Shown: positions 10,023 through 21,530 of the stretch, piece after piece
Numbering within the stretch: the stretch's first letter is position 1
How the letters are laid out: every line of letters starts with the position of its first letter
NCBI GenBank assembly: GCA_021432635.1
Contig: MU270030.1
Span: forward strand, 434,001-498,000
Direction: 5' to 3'
From: Thozetella sp. PMI_491
Taxonomy: Eukaryota > Ascomycota > Sordariomycetes > Chaetosphaeriales > Chaetosphaeriaceae
Length of the DNA: 64,000 bases
Position numbers and translations under genes: made by a program
The notes under the pieces: generated by a model
The model's database searches: none
What the model was told of the DNA's origin: nothing
What the model saw: only the letters and a program-made list of their open reading frames with translations

Positions 10023-11541
10023 TTAGCTCTTAGCAGCACCGGCCTTGATGAGCATGATGTCGCCGTCCTCAACGACGTAGTCCTTGCCCTTAGTCATCAC
10101 CTTGCCCTTCGCCTTCACCTCGGCTTCGTCGCCAAGCTCCTTGAGGACGCTGAAGTTGTAGACGACGGCCTGGATAAAAGTCTTCTCGAAGTCGGTGTGG
10201 ATGACACCGGCAGCCTGAGGAGCCTTGGTGCCATTACGTATGGTCCATTGCCGCACCTCGTCCGTACCAGTTGTGAAGAAGCTGCCAAGGTTCAGGACCT
10301 TGCGCATGCTGAGGACGATCTTAGGGAGAGCCGAGTCGACGCCGAGCGTCTTGAGTTCCTCTTTCGCTTCAGCCTCGGTCATTCTGGTCAGCCGGTCCTC
10401 GAGGGACACCGAGATGGGAAGAATAGGATCGCCCTGGGCGTGCTCCTTTAACCACTCGGCGATCTTGGGCAAGTGCTTGTTCTTTTTACGGATATAGTCC
10501 TTCTCAGACAAGTTGACAAGGTAGACTACGGGCTTTGCTGAGAGAAGGAACAGAGGGTTGATGACCTCAACCTATACACAATGTCAGCTTGTCCGGGTAG
10601 CCAAACGACTTGCGAGTGTAGCGAAAATAGTGAGGAAGGGGTAGTCAGAGTGTGATTCTTATCTCAGGATGCGCTCTGCGTTAATTGTGAGGCATTCGAC
10701 GAGCTGGGTTTGAGATCAGGCCTTATGGCCCTTTATCATCATAGAAAGGAAGAGTGGGGTTCAAAAAAAACGCGACAGCAACATACCTCCTTAGGACCCC
10801 AGTTGCCTTTCCGCACATCCTTGCCGTCCTTGAGCCACGCGAGAATCTTCTCGATGGTGGCCTCCTCCTCGCGGGCCTTCTTCTGCTCCAGACTCTGGCC
10901 ACCCTGGCGGGTCTTCTTCTTCTGGTTCTCGAGGGCCTTCTCGACAAACTCGATGTCCTTGAGCCTCAGCTCCTCGCTGATGATGTCGAGATCGCGCGTC
11001 GGGTTCACATCGCCCTCGACATGGATGATCTCAGCGTCGTCGAAACATCGCACAACCTGGAAGATGGCGTCGACGGCGCGGATGTGCGACAAGAACGCGT
11101 TACCCAGACCAGCACCGGTCGAAGCGCCGCGGGTCAAGCCAGCAATATCGTAGACAGTGAGGTTGGCAGGCACTCTTGACTTAGGGTTGTACTTCTCGCA
11201 CAGCCAGTCGAAGCGGTCATCAGGGACAATGACGCGGGCCTCCTCGGGGTCAATGGTGGCGTAGGGGAAGTTCTTGGCCGCAAGGTTAGCGTTTCTGGCC
11301 GCCCTGACGAGTTTGCGACGGCAGACGGGGACATACAGCGGGGTTACCCAAGTCGCACTTGGTGATAGCCTGGAAGAGCGTCGACTTGCCGACGTTGGCA
11401 AGACCAACCTGGGGGGCGGAGCCGTCAGTAGGGTCCTCGAGGCGCGAGGCGGCCGATGCGACGCACAATGCCACTCTTCAGGTTGTTACCTGGACGACCC
11501 AGCAGGATTTTCTCCTCCACAGCGGCCTTCTTGGGGGGCAT
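10023..11541 (-). CDS. OLA1: Obg-like ATPase 1 (YchF/OLA1 family)
   Basis: Cytosolic P-loop ATPase of the TRAFAC/Obg class, binding ribosomes and 26S proteasome in other eukaryotes. Exons on the minus strand: 11467-11541, 11337-11408, 10787-11272, 10023-10571; 393 aa, the family's usual length. Introns 58, 64 and 215 nt. Seen: G1 loop GLANVGKST (27-35), G3 region DIAGLTRGA followed by GLGNAFLSHIRAVDAI, and NLSE (231-234) in place of the GTPase NKxD, the substitution that makes OLA1 prefer ATP. A coiled-coil helical insert rich in Lys/Glu (ENQKKKTRQGGQ) precedes the third intron, and a TGS domain occupies roughly residues 307-390. The start MPPKKAAVEEKILLGRPGNN matches fungal orthologues in style. 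It is divergent from the DeSI gene. Confidence 0.96.
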
Positions 11542-12646
11542 CTTGGCGGATTTGCGTTTGGCGTAGGAGCGGATAGGGATGTAGACGAAGGTGCAATCAA
11601 GCACTGACTTCTTGGGAAAAGCAGAGCTAGCTGCTGTGGTGGTGCGAAGGAGGGGGGTGGGAGAAGTGAAGAAGAAGGAGGGGCGGAAAAGAGACGCCGT
11701 GGCGACGACCTCGAGGGAGGAGTGGGGGGGTGGGAATGGCTGTCACCAGCCGCAGGTCAGCAAATGCGCCTGGCTAACTCTCAAGCACTGGCTCGGTCTC
11801 GTGTGCACAACAACTAAGGAGTGCTTGATGGCCGAGGGGGCGGGCGGGCCTGATCAAGCTCTGTCGACTCGGCACGCGAATAGAAAAGCTTCCCACGCTC
11901 GAAAATTGCGTCGAAAATTCTATCGCGGCCCAAGCTGCGACGTGGGGTTCTCCGGAAGGGAGGAACGATTCGCCGTGCTTTCCCTGCCTTCCCCTTATCC
12001 CCCTCCAGCAGGACATAAAACTAGGGCAGGGTTGCTGGCGCCTTGGTGTCTCCACCTCGGGTTTTCTGTTGTCCAGTCAGGTCCCCGTGTCGTCGCCACG
12101 GTTCGAGCCGCCGATCCTGAGGCAAACGGCCGTGAGCTGAGGCGTATGCTCCTAGGCAGACGGGAACCCCTCAGAGCAGCAGACTACCTACCTGGATGCC
12201 CGTCCTACACGGATCCTAACTCCATGCATTAAACACCAGGTAGGTGCCAATTGGGATGCCCACGTCAGATTCCCACCCATCGATCCATCCTCGGTCCGCC
12301 AATCTTGCCCGCTGGCCACTTTGTCTTTGGCCGTCAGCCATTCGCCCTCGTTGCTTTATCTTGAATCACTGCCCCTAACCATCCTGGGCGCCGCAATTCA
12401 GCCCCGAATCATACGCGGTCTCGTGCCTGTCTGCCCCAGGGAACCCAGGGAACCCTGCAAGTTTTGGTCACTTCTTCGTCTCAAGTGCCCCCTCAAAGCA
12501 CCACCACGATCCGCTCCAGAAAGCAACTAACTGGCGTGCTTCTTCTCTCGGCCAGCCGCGAAGTCGTGCAACCTGCTGCACTGCAAGACTCTCTTCTGTT
12601 TTCTGATACCCGACCAAACTCCCGCCGCCGGCCACCAATAGCCGCC
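11542..12646. other. 1.1-kb divergent promoter region (OLA1 / DeSI)
   Basis: Contains the upstream regions of OLA1 (-) and the PPPDE protein (+). Open frames here show no domain and are composition artefacts. No tRNA-like fold seen. Confidence 0.5.
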
Positions 12647-13452
12647 ATGCCTTCCCGGACCAAGTCAACCCGTACCGTGAGGTCACACAGGTCGACACTC
12701 TCGCTGCAGAAGACCGAGATCGTGATCCATGTCTACGATCTCCTTCCTGTAAGTTCTCTCCCAATGCCCTCTACTCTCGTGGGCGATCATCTGATGCATG
12801 TCTTCTTTCTCAGCCTGGCCGCATGTCCTCGACTCTCTGGTTCCTCGGTACCTCCCTCCTGCACTCGGGCGTCGTCATCAACGGCAGAGAATACGCATAC
12901 GGCGGGCACGATAAGCGCGGTGTGACTGGGGTGTACTGGACCAGGCCGAAAAGCGAGCCTCCGGGCGGCACGTATCGGTGCGAGATCCTGCATGGGTTCA
13001 CTATTGCCCCCCAAAACGAAATCGAGGCCACGATCCGTGCGGCTAGTGAGGAGTTCCAGGGCACCGCCTACAACCTGCTCACCAAGAATTGCAACCACTT
13101 CACCAGCTACCTCTGCCGCAAACTGACCGGGCATGCAGCCCCCGGCTGGCTCAACCGCGCCGCCAGCATCGGCGTTGCCCTCCCCTGCGTGGTGCCGAGG
13201 GAGTGGGTCGAGCCGCCTGACTTTGATACCGCCGACGGCGAACTACTGGACGAGGACGAAGACGGGGCCGACGAACGGTCGAGGATGCTGAGGAGCTCGA
13301 GCGAAGAGCCGCGGCTGCTCGGGCAGCACCAAAGCTGGGACAGCTACGAGGAACCACGCCGTAGTAGCACGAGTAAGGGGAAGGGCAAGGCCCCAGCACA
13401 GGACTCTGCCGGCAGGGCCCTTCCCGCAGCGGAGAGGGTGCCGGCGCGGTGA
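12647..13452 (+). CDS. PPPDE/DeSI-type thiol isopeptidase
   Basis: Predicted deSUMOylating or deubiquitinating cysteine peptidase of the PPPDE superfamily. Exons 12647-12748 and 12814-13452, 246 aa; the 65-nt intron has GTAAGT and a TTTCTCAG acceptor. Seen: VIHVYDLLP at the domain start, WFLGTSLLHSGVV with His51 as the catalytic His, REYAYGGHD, and LLTKNCNHFT with Cys127 as the nucleophile, giving the circularly permuted papain-like His-Cys pair of this family. The domain spans about residues 25-165. The C-terminal 80 residues are acidic then Ser/Arg/Lys-rich and probably disordered. The arrangement is closer to DESI2-like than DESI1-like proteins, an inference from the GREYAYGGH and NCNHF segments. 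Start chosen at the first ATG upstream of the domain, in a CCGCC-ATG-C context. Confidence 0.93.
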
Positions 13453-14125
13453 GAAGCGAGGGCGGTGATGGAACTGGGTCTGGCGAGCGTTTTGTTCTGA
13501 GTGGTATGCACATTCATGGCATTGTCTTGGAGTTAGGGATCAGAGGAGTTGCATATGCTTGTCCGACAAGCTGATACCAAGGTTGAGTTTCTCGCAGCGG
13601 AACTGATCACGGCGTTTTGATACTATCTGGAGATATCAATTTGATTTCGCATCTCGCGCAGCTGCTAGGATACACGTGGATAGTATGAATCAGATGATCC
13701 AGTACATAACTGCCTATTCCGTACTCACGGAGGTTCACTGCCGTTTGGCATGCAGTCTTTTCCAGAACTGCTCTGCAACCCGTCAATAGGAATATCCCCG
13801 CCCGTGTTGTTCTCCTTGATTGTCTATTGCTAATCACCATGAAAGTTCGAGGCGGATAGAAGCGAACGTAGAATGCACTCCGCTCCTATTACTCGCCCTA
13901 GGTCCCACTCGAGTGCCACTTACACCCGTTTGCATGACCTCGGCCCCACAGGATGCGGTGTGTATCGCTGGGGGAGAGTGGGTGGAATCGATGAATATTA
14001 GATTACACTATTTGTAGCAGCTATGCGCCGATTAAGAAATCTAGTCTAATGCTCCGCCGTGCCTGTAGCGAATATCTGTACAACTTGCCTGAAAGACGGA
14101 ATCCATAGTCACTCACTCATCCGTA
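13453..14125. other. convergent intergenic, DeSI / nitroreductase
   Basis: 3' flanks of two converging genes; only short random frames and no recognisable feature. Confidence 0.5.
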
Positions 14126-14839
14126 TCAGTCCTCGAGCATGATAGTCGTCCCTTCCACCTCTTGTTTAATCGCCCTGATGTAGTTCACCTTCTCCGCCGG
14201 ATCCTCATACCCGATAGCCACGCCGCAGAGGATATCCATCTGCTCCGGGATGTCCATCGAGCCGCGAATCGCTTCGGGGTAATTCGCCACCGATACCTCC
14301 ACGCCTGAGCTCACGCCCTCCTCGGTCAGCGCGAGCAGGAAGCTCTGCAAGTACATGCCCACACCCACGACGTCCACCGTGGTGAGGCCCCGGTCCATGC
14401 ATACGATAGCGGCGGCTGGTGCACCGAAGAAGTCATAGTTGCGCATCTCAGCCACCCGGCGCCCCTTTTTGTCATCACGGGCGATGCCCAGCCCCTGCCC
14501 GTACACCATACCGCCCAGCTCGGAGCGGAAGTGCTGGTACTCGGCAGGGAGAGCAACAAGCTTCATGACCGTGTCGGTTGCCGCGGCGGCTGTGAGAGAG
14601 GCCTTGAGCCGGTCCAGCGCAGCGCCGGTGAGGATATATAGCCGCCAAGGCTGAGTATTGGAGTTGGACGGGGCGTGCCGTGCCAGCTCCAGGGCGTTAT
14701 GCAGGAGCTCTTTGGAGACGGGTGTAGGTAGAAACCGCCGCGTGGTGTGTCTAGCCATGATCGCTTCGTCTAGGCCCATGGCGTGATGGGTGAAAGAGAC
14801 CGAGGCTGACGGGGTCGAGGATGGAGTGGCAGCCATCAT
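14126..14839 (-). CDS. nitroreductase-family FMN oxidoreductase
   Basis: Single-exon gene of 237 aa. Flavin (FMN) enzyme reducing nitro compounds, quinones or similar acceptors with NAD(P)H; physiological substrate unknown. Seen: MARHTTRRFLPTPVSKE, the RxTxRxF FMN-phosphate motif at the start of the domain, then LARHAPSNSNTQPWR, a hallmark of the family (APSxxNxQPW), AAIVCMD in the central sheet, DVVGVGMYLQSFLLALTEEG for the helix that packs on the flavin, and a terminal GVAIGYEDP. The first 20 residues are Ser/Thr-rich and not part of the fold. Bacterial-like compactness and absence of introns are common for this family in fungi. An ATG two codons into the frame is an alternative start. Confidence 0.93.
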   Translation of the reverse strand: MMAATPSSTPSASVSFTHHAMGLDEAIMARHTTRRFLPTPVSKELLHNALELARHAPSNSNTQPWRLYILTGAALDRLKASLTAAAATDTVMKLVALPAEYQHFRSELGGMVYGQGLGIARDDKKGRRVAEMRNYDFFGAPAAAIVCMDRGLTTVDVVGVGMYLQSFLLALTEEGVSSGVEVSVANYPEAIRGSMDIPEQMDILCGVAIGYEDPAEKVNYIRAIKQEVEGTTIMLED

Positions 14840-17312
14840 GCTGGTGCTTTGTGTTACGTTGGATATTAAAACAAGGTTTCACGAGTGCCTTGAGGCTTGC
14901 TCAGGATGTTAGGCTGGTCTCAAATGTCCACGGTAGTGGATGAGGTGCAATTGTATTCGGTGTCGAAAGGCTTATCGTGTGCAGATTGTGCTTGGCAAGC
15001 CTTCAGGATGGCCGAATATCTCTGCCCTTAAATATTTCCATCGTGGCCACACCGGAAATCCCCTTTCACAATGTCACGACGGCGTCGGCGAAAACGATAT
15101 TCGCGAGCCGACCTCTGTCAAAGAGAAAGAAGCCGGGCCAGCCAACCAGCCAGCCAGGAATTACGTGCTAATCTGCATGTGTTCAGCACGTGCACCCGAA
15201 GCTTTATGCAGGTAAATCGATCTCCGCGGATTTGCTCGATGGCCGTATAAGCGGGCAGTTGCACGACATCACTAGCAGCGAACAACAGGCTGAACCCACC
15301 GTAGCGTCCGCGGGCCACGGAACGGGGTGAAGGTCCGAACGCGCGATGTGCTGTCGCACTCTGCTTTAGGGAGTACGACTCGAGGCCTGCAGGGAGACCG
15401 GATTATACATGCCCGCGGGCGATGGGTGACAACCGTAGCCATTCACTTGCCCGCGTCACATTTCAGGTCGAACTTGTCGAAGGTACTGAATCCCTTGTTC
15501 AGGCAGCGAAAATAATCACACAAATCCGGCCTAATTGGCCCAACAAGCGAGAGCTCAGGGCACCCATGATCGCAACGCTTCGGTGAAGCTCATGGAACAG
15601 GGCCGCTACGGCATGGCAGGCCAAATCGGCACAGTGATATATACGGAAATGTTGTGATATAGATGGTTGTATCATTCAGCTATGCCCCATGCTTGTTCAT
15701 TGTCACGTAGGTCGTACATTCCTGGGAGCAGTAAGGTTGGGCAAATGGACATCCGGTTCGTGATCCATATAATGATTACTGTGGTTCCGCTTAGAGCCCA
15801 ATGGCTGGGCAAGTTAGCTTCCTAGAGATGGCAAGGGAAGAAACTGGCTGAGCTCGAGTCTGCTCCGTCAATCTACTTTAGTGACGGCTTCATCTTTGGG
15901 GGAGGCACAGAGATGCATCCGAGTCGACCCCGGCCAATTCTATCACGATTTCACATGCTGAGCTAGTTGCACCGCTTGGCAGGCGGCTGGTGCCATGCAA
16001 TGCTCCGCAGGGCGGCTGCTAAAGTCAAGACTACCTAACGACCAGAGACACAAATCAGTTGTCCCGCGCCTTCGGTCTGGCGTCGAGCAATTCCCTGATC
16101 TCGCTCAACGGCCATAGAGCCTACAGTAGGGGCCAGCTTTCCGTGCGCTTGACATTGCTTTAGCCCCGTCAAGTTCCAGATCCCTTGCCGCATATAGCCT
16201 AGCTCTATTGACCTAGGTAGATTGTCAAGCCGCGAGAATCGACTGGTTTCAGGGGCAGGTATCCGGGGCCCCTGTTTTTTTTTTCATATTTGGAAAGAAA
16301 AGAAGAAGAAAAAAGCCCAACCTATCTCTGTTTGTTGGGGGGGCCGCAGGATCTAGGGTTTGGCCACGATGTAGTTCGTTCCCATGAACCCCACTGCTCT
16401 GCTGCTTTGCCGCTTCCACTCGACCGTAGATGCCGTGACCATACCAAGTACCTGCTGTACAATATCCCCCGTGTTACTCGAGACGCTGACATCATCTTCT
16501 CTTCTTTCCCTGGCTCAGGAGAAGAAAAAAAAGACAACCATGTATGTTTTGATAGCTACCTCTCGGCGCTCGTGTGTAGACTGACAAACTTGGTTGGCTA
16601 CCCCAGTAGACGGGCAAATGCTGTCCTTAACGCCAATGTGCGCAATGTGTCGTGGCCTTATACGCCCTACTTACAGACCTAATGATGCGGGCGTTTGCCT
16701 GGGAGGAAAAGGCCGCATGAGGCAAGCCCCCAAGGCCAAGGGCAGACAGTGTCGTATTTGGGTTGGGCGGGACCGCCGGCTAGTCGCGCCCCCCAATAGA
16801 AAGAAATTTCTCCACTGTTCTCTCTCTCTCCCGCGCCGATCTCCACTAGAGATCTCCACTGATAGCTCGACCTCCAGATTCCATCCCCCAATCCCCCCAT
16901 CCGCCTCGTCAGACCACGACTCAACCAACCCAGGCACCAACTCCTTCCCCAGAGCGACCGGCCAGCTCGATCCGACGAGCTTCTTGAGCGTGGTCTGCAT
17001 TGGCGACACCCCCCATGATTCAGGCCCGCGGCCCTTTCACCTTCCACGACTCTGCTTGAACGAGGCAGGCCCTATTGGCCACCCCTTATCGGTCTCCCAA
17101 AACGAGTGCTCTCGAACCTGGAAGCTTCCTCGGCTCCCCGAGCGCATTGCCGATCCCGCCTCCGTGCATCGCCAACCCGCCACCGCCGCCATCCCCAAAC
17201 GTGCGCCGGAGTCACCACCGCACCTTCACGGCCCATCGTCCCATCTCGCCGAATGGTCGGCGCCGCCATTGGCACCCAGCACCCCCGTTGCGGCGCGCCC
17301 CAAGTCGAGTGA
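14840..17312. other. 2.5-kb divergent intergenic
   Basis: Upstream regions of the nitroreductase (-) and the Vrl1-like gene (+). Contains a T tract near 16275 followed by an A/G-rich run, and pyrimidine-rich sequence from about 16800 that is probably the 5' leader of the plus-strand gene. No gene supported. Confidence 0.5.
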
Positions 17313-20300
17313 ATGCAACCCCTAAACCCGTTCCTCGCCGCCTTCTCCAAGAGCCCCCTCGCCAACCAGTGCCAGCCCACCCGTCTTCACATCCTGCTGG
17401 TGCCGTGCACCGATGTGATCCTCGACTCGCGCGACACCGAGACGGGCGCGCCCCTGGTGGACTCGATCGCCTCTGACGAGTTCCTGGGCAGCCATGTTAT
17501 CCGTCTGAACGCTCCCAAGCCTGGCCCGGCCGGCGCGAAGGAGCCGCCCCAGAACCTGCGCGAGGTGAGGGGAAAGACAAAGGTGTACAACACTGTCAAT
17601 GGCCGGAGCCTGGTCATCAAGGACAATCTAGTCTATAGTAACAAAGGTGAGATGCCGCTGTGCCCGCCCCCGAGTCCTAGGGGCAGCTGAGCTGACATGG
17701 AAACTCGCACAGGCTTCAAGGCCCTCGCGCATGCGACCCTGCTCAACGATGCAGTGTGGTATGCCGACACCCTCGATCCGAAACCATTCCTAATATACTA
17801 CATCTCTCGACCCTTGGTTGGGAACTGGGACGAGGTACGGATCACACCAGCCCTGGTGCCCGCCGAGAGGACACCTGGTGCCTCAGCCCAGCAGCAAAAT
17901 GGCACATCGCGGACTGGCGCCACCGAGTCGGCGGCGCATCCTCGAAAGAAGGACATTAAGAGCTTCCACGACCTGCTTAACAATTTCCCCGTGATTGCGA
18001 GGCAGATGCAGAACGGTTTCGAGAAGCTCTTTCACGAGTTTACCATCGCCTTCAACCGCCCGCTCCCGCCGCCGCCGTCTGCCGTCGACATCCCAGATCC
18101 CGAGCCGGACGGGCCCATTGTTGCAGCCATGAAGAAAGCCCGGTCAAGTAGCTTCGGCAACGGGTCGGCCCCAAATCTGCAGGAGAATGGGCTGGATCGC
18201 CCGACCGAGAACTTCTTTGCTGAGGACGACGAGGATGTAATGAGGGTGTCATTGGAGACCGCCGTGACAACTGCGATCGATCTATTTCAGAGTGTAGACA
18301 AACAGCAGCTCTCCCTCCTCGGGGCTACCACCGATCTCACTGGCCCTCTGGTCGAGAGGCTGATCGAGCGATACGTGTCCGAGAACATCCACCACCTCCT
18401 ATTCCAGAGACTCACTGCCCTGAAGCGGCCGGAGGACCTTGAGCTGGAGGCCAAGATTCGGCAGATGGAGTTCATCGATATTTCGCAGCTTGGTATAGCC
18501 ATTGACGGAGGCTCGAGGGGGAAGCACGATCTAGTAACCCGGCTCGAGTCGGCCGTGGCCGAGTTCAAGAAGATGACGTCCGCAATGAGCCCCCAGGAGA
18601 TGATGGACATCCTCCTGTCGACCACGAAGCTCGTGACCCACGTCACAGACAGCCCCGGAGATGCGGGTGGGAAGCCAAAAGAGTCAGAAAAGCCCATCAC
18701 GACGGTCAATGCCGACACTTTAGTCTCGCTGCTGCTCTATGTCGTCATTCGGTCGCAAATCAAGCACCTCGGGGCGCGCCTCATCTACATCCGACACTTC
18801 ATCTTCATCGATGACGTAGATAGCGGCGAGATAGGGTATGCCCTCAGCACCTTTGAGGCGGTGCTGTCTTATCTCGACCGCGATTCCAGCGGTTTGAGGA
18901 GGGCCAGCCGGCGCAACAAGGCTCTCTGGGATGCTGTACGGCAAGGAGACTTGCCCGGACTGAAGAAGATGATGGAGGAAACCCCCGAGGATGTTGATGA
19001 ATGTGCCGTGGAATCATACCCGTCTTCGCGGCGGGCGTCTGCAGCAAGTTGGACCTTCACGAATGGTTCTTCCAGAAGATCCTCTTCAGCCTTCACCGTC
19101 TCGGAACGCTTCTCCCTGGGCTCCAGTCTCTCGCACGTATTCCCATTTCAGAACGGAGGGAGCTCGCCGGAAGATCCTCTACAACCTGCGTTTAAGAGGA
19201 TCAAGAAAGTGGCCATGGACACCCGGAGCATGTCGAGTAGCTCGGAGATCTCGTTCCGTTCCAGGGCGACGAGCTTTGGTACCTTGGCAAGCGGCATCGA
19301 GGGCGATACTTCTATAGAACGCTTATCCCAGACACAGGACTCAAACGGAGAGTCGGTCCTTATGATGGCCATTCAGAGCGAGCGCCCGGGCGTCCTGAAG
19401 TACCTCCTTTCGCTAAAACAATACTTTCCACCTAGCACCGTTCTCGAGGACAGGAACAACCAGGGCACTACCCTCTTAAGCGCTGCAGTCCAGATCGGCC
19501 ATACAGAGCTCATCAACCACATTCTCGACTTCTTGTTCGAGTCCCACGTCAGCGACGATAAGATCCGAGACTATCTCGCCATCCAAGATACCTGGGGTCG
19601 CAGTGCGGCGCACTACCTCTTCCACGCGCCTTTCCTCATCAACCACATCGGCCGCATGCTTCCCTGGCGACAGCGAGATAACAACGGACGGACACCATTG
19701 TTCGCGCTCTGTCGGTCCTACGATCACTCGAGTTATGCCGAGATGGTTGAGCAAGGCCTCGACATGGCGACGCGGACGCAGGGCGACGGTGAGCACCTCC
19801 ATCTAGACTACCACATCGACAACAAGGGAAACACGCTGCTCCATATCGTCAATGATGCTGCTCTGGCCTTCCGTATCCTTCAGCAGTGCGACGTCGACGT
19901 CAACGCGATCAACGACAAGCGTTTCACACCCTTGATGCTAGCGAGCAAATACGGGCGGTTTGATCTCGTGCGGGTGCTGTTCAACGATGACCGCGTCGAT
20001 CGGGGTGCGAAGGAGACGCGGGGTTTAACCGCCGTCGAGCTGGCCAAGGATGATGATGTCCGCAACAGGATTGACGACCTCACCTTGTTCTCGCTTTCTC
20101 CCTGCCCAGACAAGCGCACGACCGGGGTGGTGCGCTCGTATTTTGTCGAAGACTCGTCGATTCGATTCGTGCTCAAGTCCGGCGCGCCCGTCGACAACTA
20201 CAGCTATGCCGTCACCACGTGCCGTCGGTCACTCACCGACTTTGAGCACCTGTTCAGGCTGCTGGAGCTGGAAAATCCCGCCTCTTGGATACCCTCGCTG

Positions 20301-21530
20301 GACAACCTACGCTCACCAACGCAGGTGCCGTCCAGACCGAGCCGTGCCGTCCTCAAGGAGCTTCAGGTCCGTATGGACTGGTTCTTAAGAGTGCTACTGA
20401 CCCACCCGACCTTCGCCACGCACGAGATGCTGTGGGAGTTCTTCCTAGTACCCGATCTGCAGCTGGATACGATGGAGGAGCGGAGCAGGCTCAAGGCAGA
20501 AACCAGGGCCGAGAAGGTGCGCGACGAGCTGGAGCCAGTGGAGGACGTCCGCGAGGTCGAGCAATTCGTTGACCACGCCCGCGAGATGGTCCGTAGCGTG
20601 CATTTCTCCACTAGGAGTGTCGCACGACGGTCTAATGTCGTGGGCAGCGTCGCGCTGGGTAAGTGATGGCATGCCACGTGTAGCATTCGGGTGCTAATCA
20701 TCGCACCAGACTTGTACGACGCCGCTCAACTACTCGATAAAGCGCTCAGCACAGTCCTTTTCCTCCCGGAGGCCCACCGCGCCGCCTTCACTGTCTACAT
20801 GCGTGCCCTGATGCCCACCACGAACGCCCCGCCTACCATCTTTTTCAACACCTTCTTGGCCTTGTACGCCAATGTCGAGGCCATCCTCAGGGCACTCAGC
20901 CGCCCGCCCGAGCTCATCAGTCAGATCAGCACGCTCCGGCGCGAAATCGAGCGCAACCACAGCAACATGCACCGGTCCTCGCGCTGGCCACTAGGCCTGC
21001 TCGACGATACCCGGCATCGGGTCAACGAGGAGCGGGAGGACAAGATCCGTCGTAGCCGGGAAGACGTAGCCAACTTGGGCAAGGAGCTACGTTACACCCA
21101 GCAGACCGTCGCGAATGAGCTAGCGGGATGGCGGGAAATGCATGAGAAGATGGGGAGGAAGGCAATTCGAGACCTCGCCAGGGGCATGGTCACGACGGAG
21201 AAAACGAGGTTGGCGGGCATGGAGAGGGCACTACGCAAGCTAAGGGAGAGCATGCGAGACGCGTCAAGCGAGACGCGTTTTGCCGAGGCAGGCTCGATGA
21301 CTCAAGGCATCGTGGAGAGGCCGTCAGGCTCGGCACTCTCGGAACAGGCACAGCAATCTGGGATCGAAACCCAAACCTCCGGGGCCCAGCCTCAGGCTCC
21401 GGGAGGGAGCCCGCATGAAGATGAAACACCCACATCCAACCTAATGGGGACGCAGCTCGGTCAGAGCAGCAATCCACCGCTCTTCGGAAACGACGACGAA
21501 GCAGGTGAGGCCAGCGGCGGCCCGGCCTGA
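17313..21530 (+). CDS. VPS9-ankyrin-PX-BAR protein, Vrl1/VARP-like endosomal GEF
   Basis: Predicted endosomal coat protein and Rab5-type (Vps21) guanine nucleotide exchange factor. Exons 17313-17646, 17713-20658, 20710-21530; 1366 aa; introns 66 and 51 nt. Domain order seen: N-terminal region (1-300); VPS9 domain (about 305-498) with NADTLVSLLLYVVIRSQ and GEIGYALSTFEAVLSYL, the conserved face of VPS9 GEFs; ankyrin repeats (about 650-895; GTTLLSAAVQIGHTELINHI, KRFTPLMLASKYGRFDLV, TAVELA); a PX-like domain (about 914-1030); and a long helical, charged C-terminal region (about 1040-1280) matching a BAR coiled coil. The tail is disordered. This order is that of yeast Vrl1, which joins Vin1 in the VINE SNX-BAR complex, and resembles animal VARP. 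Function is inferred from the architecture. The PX arginine motif is atypical (RRSLTDF). Confidence 0.9.
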
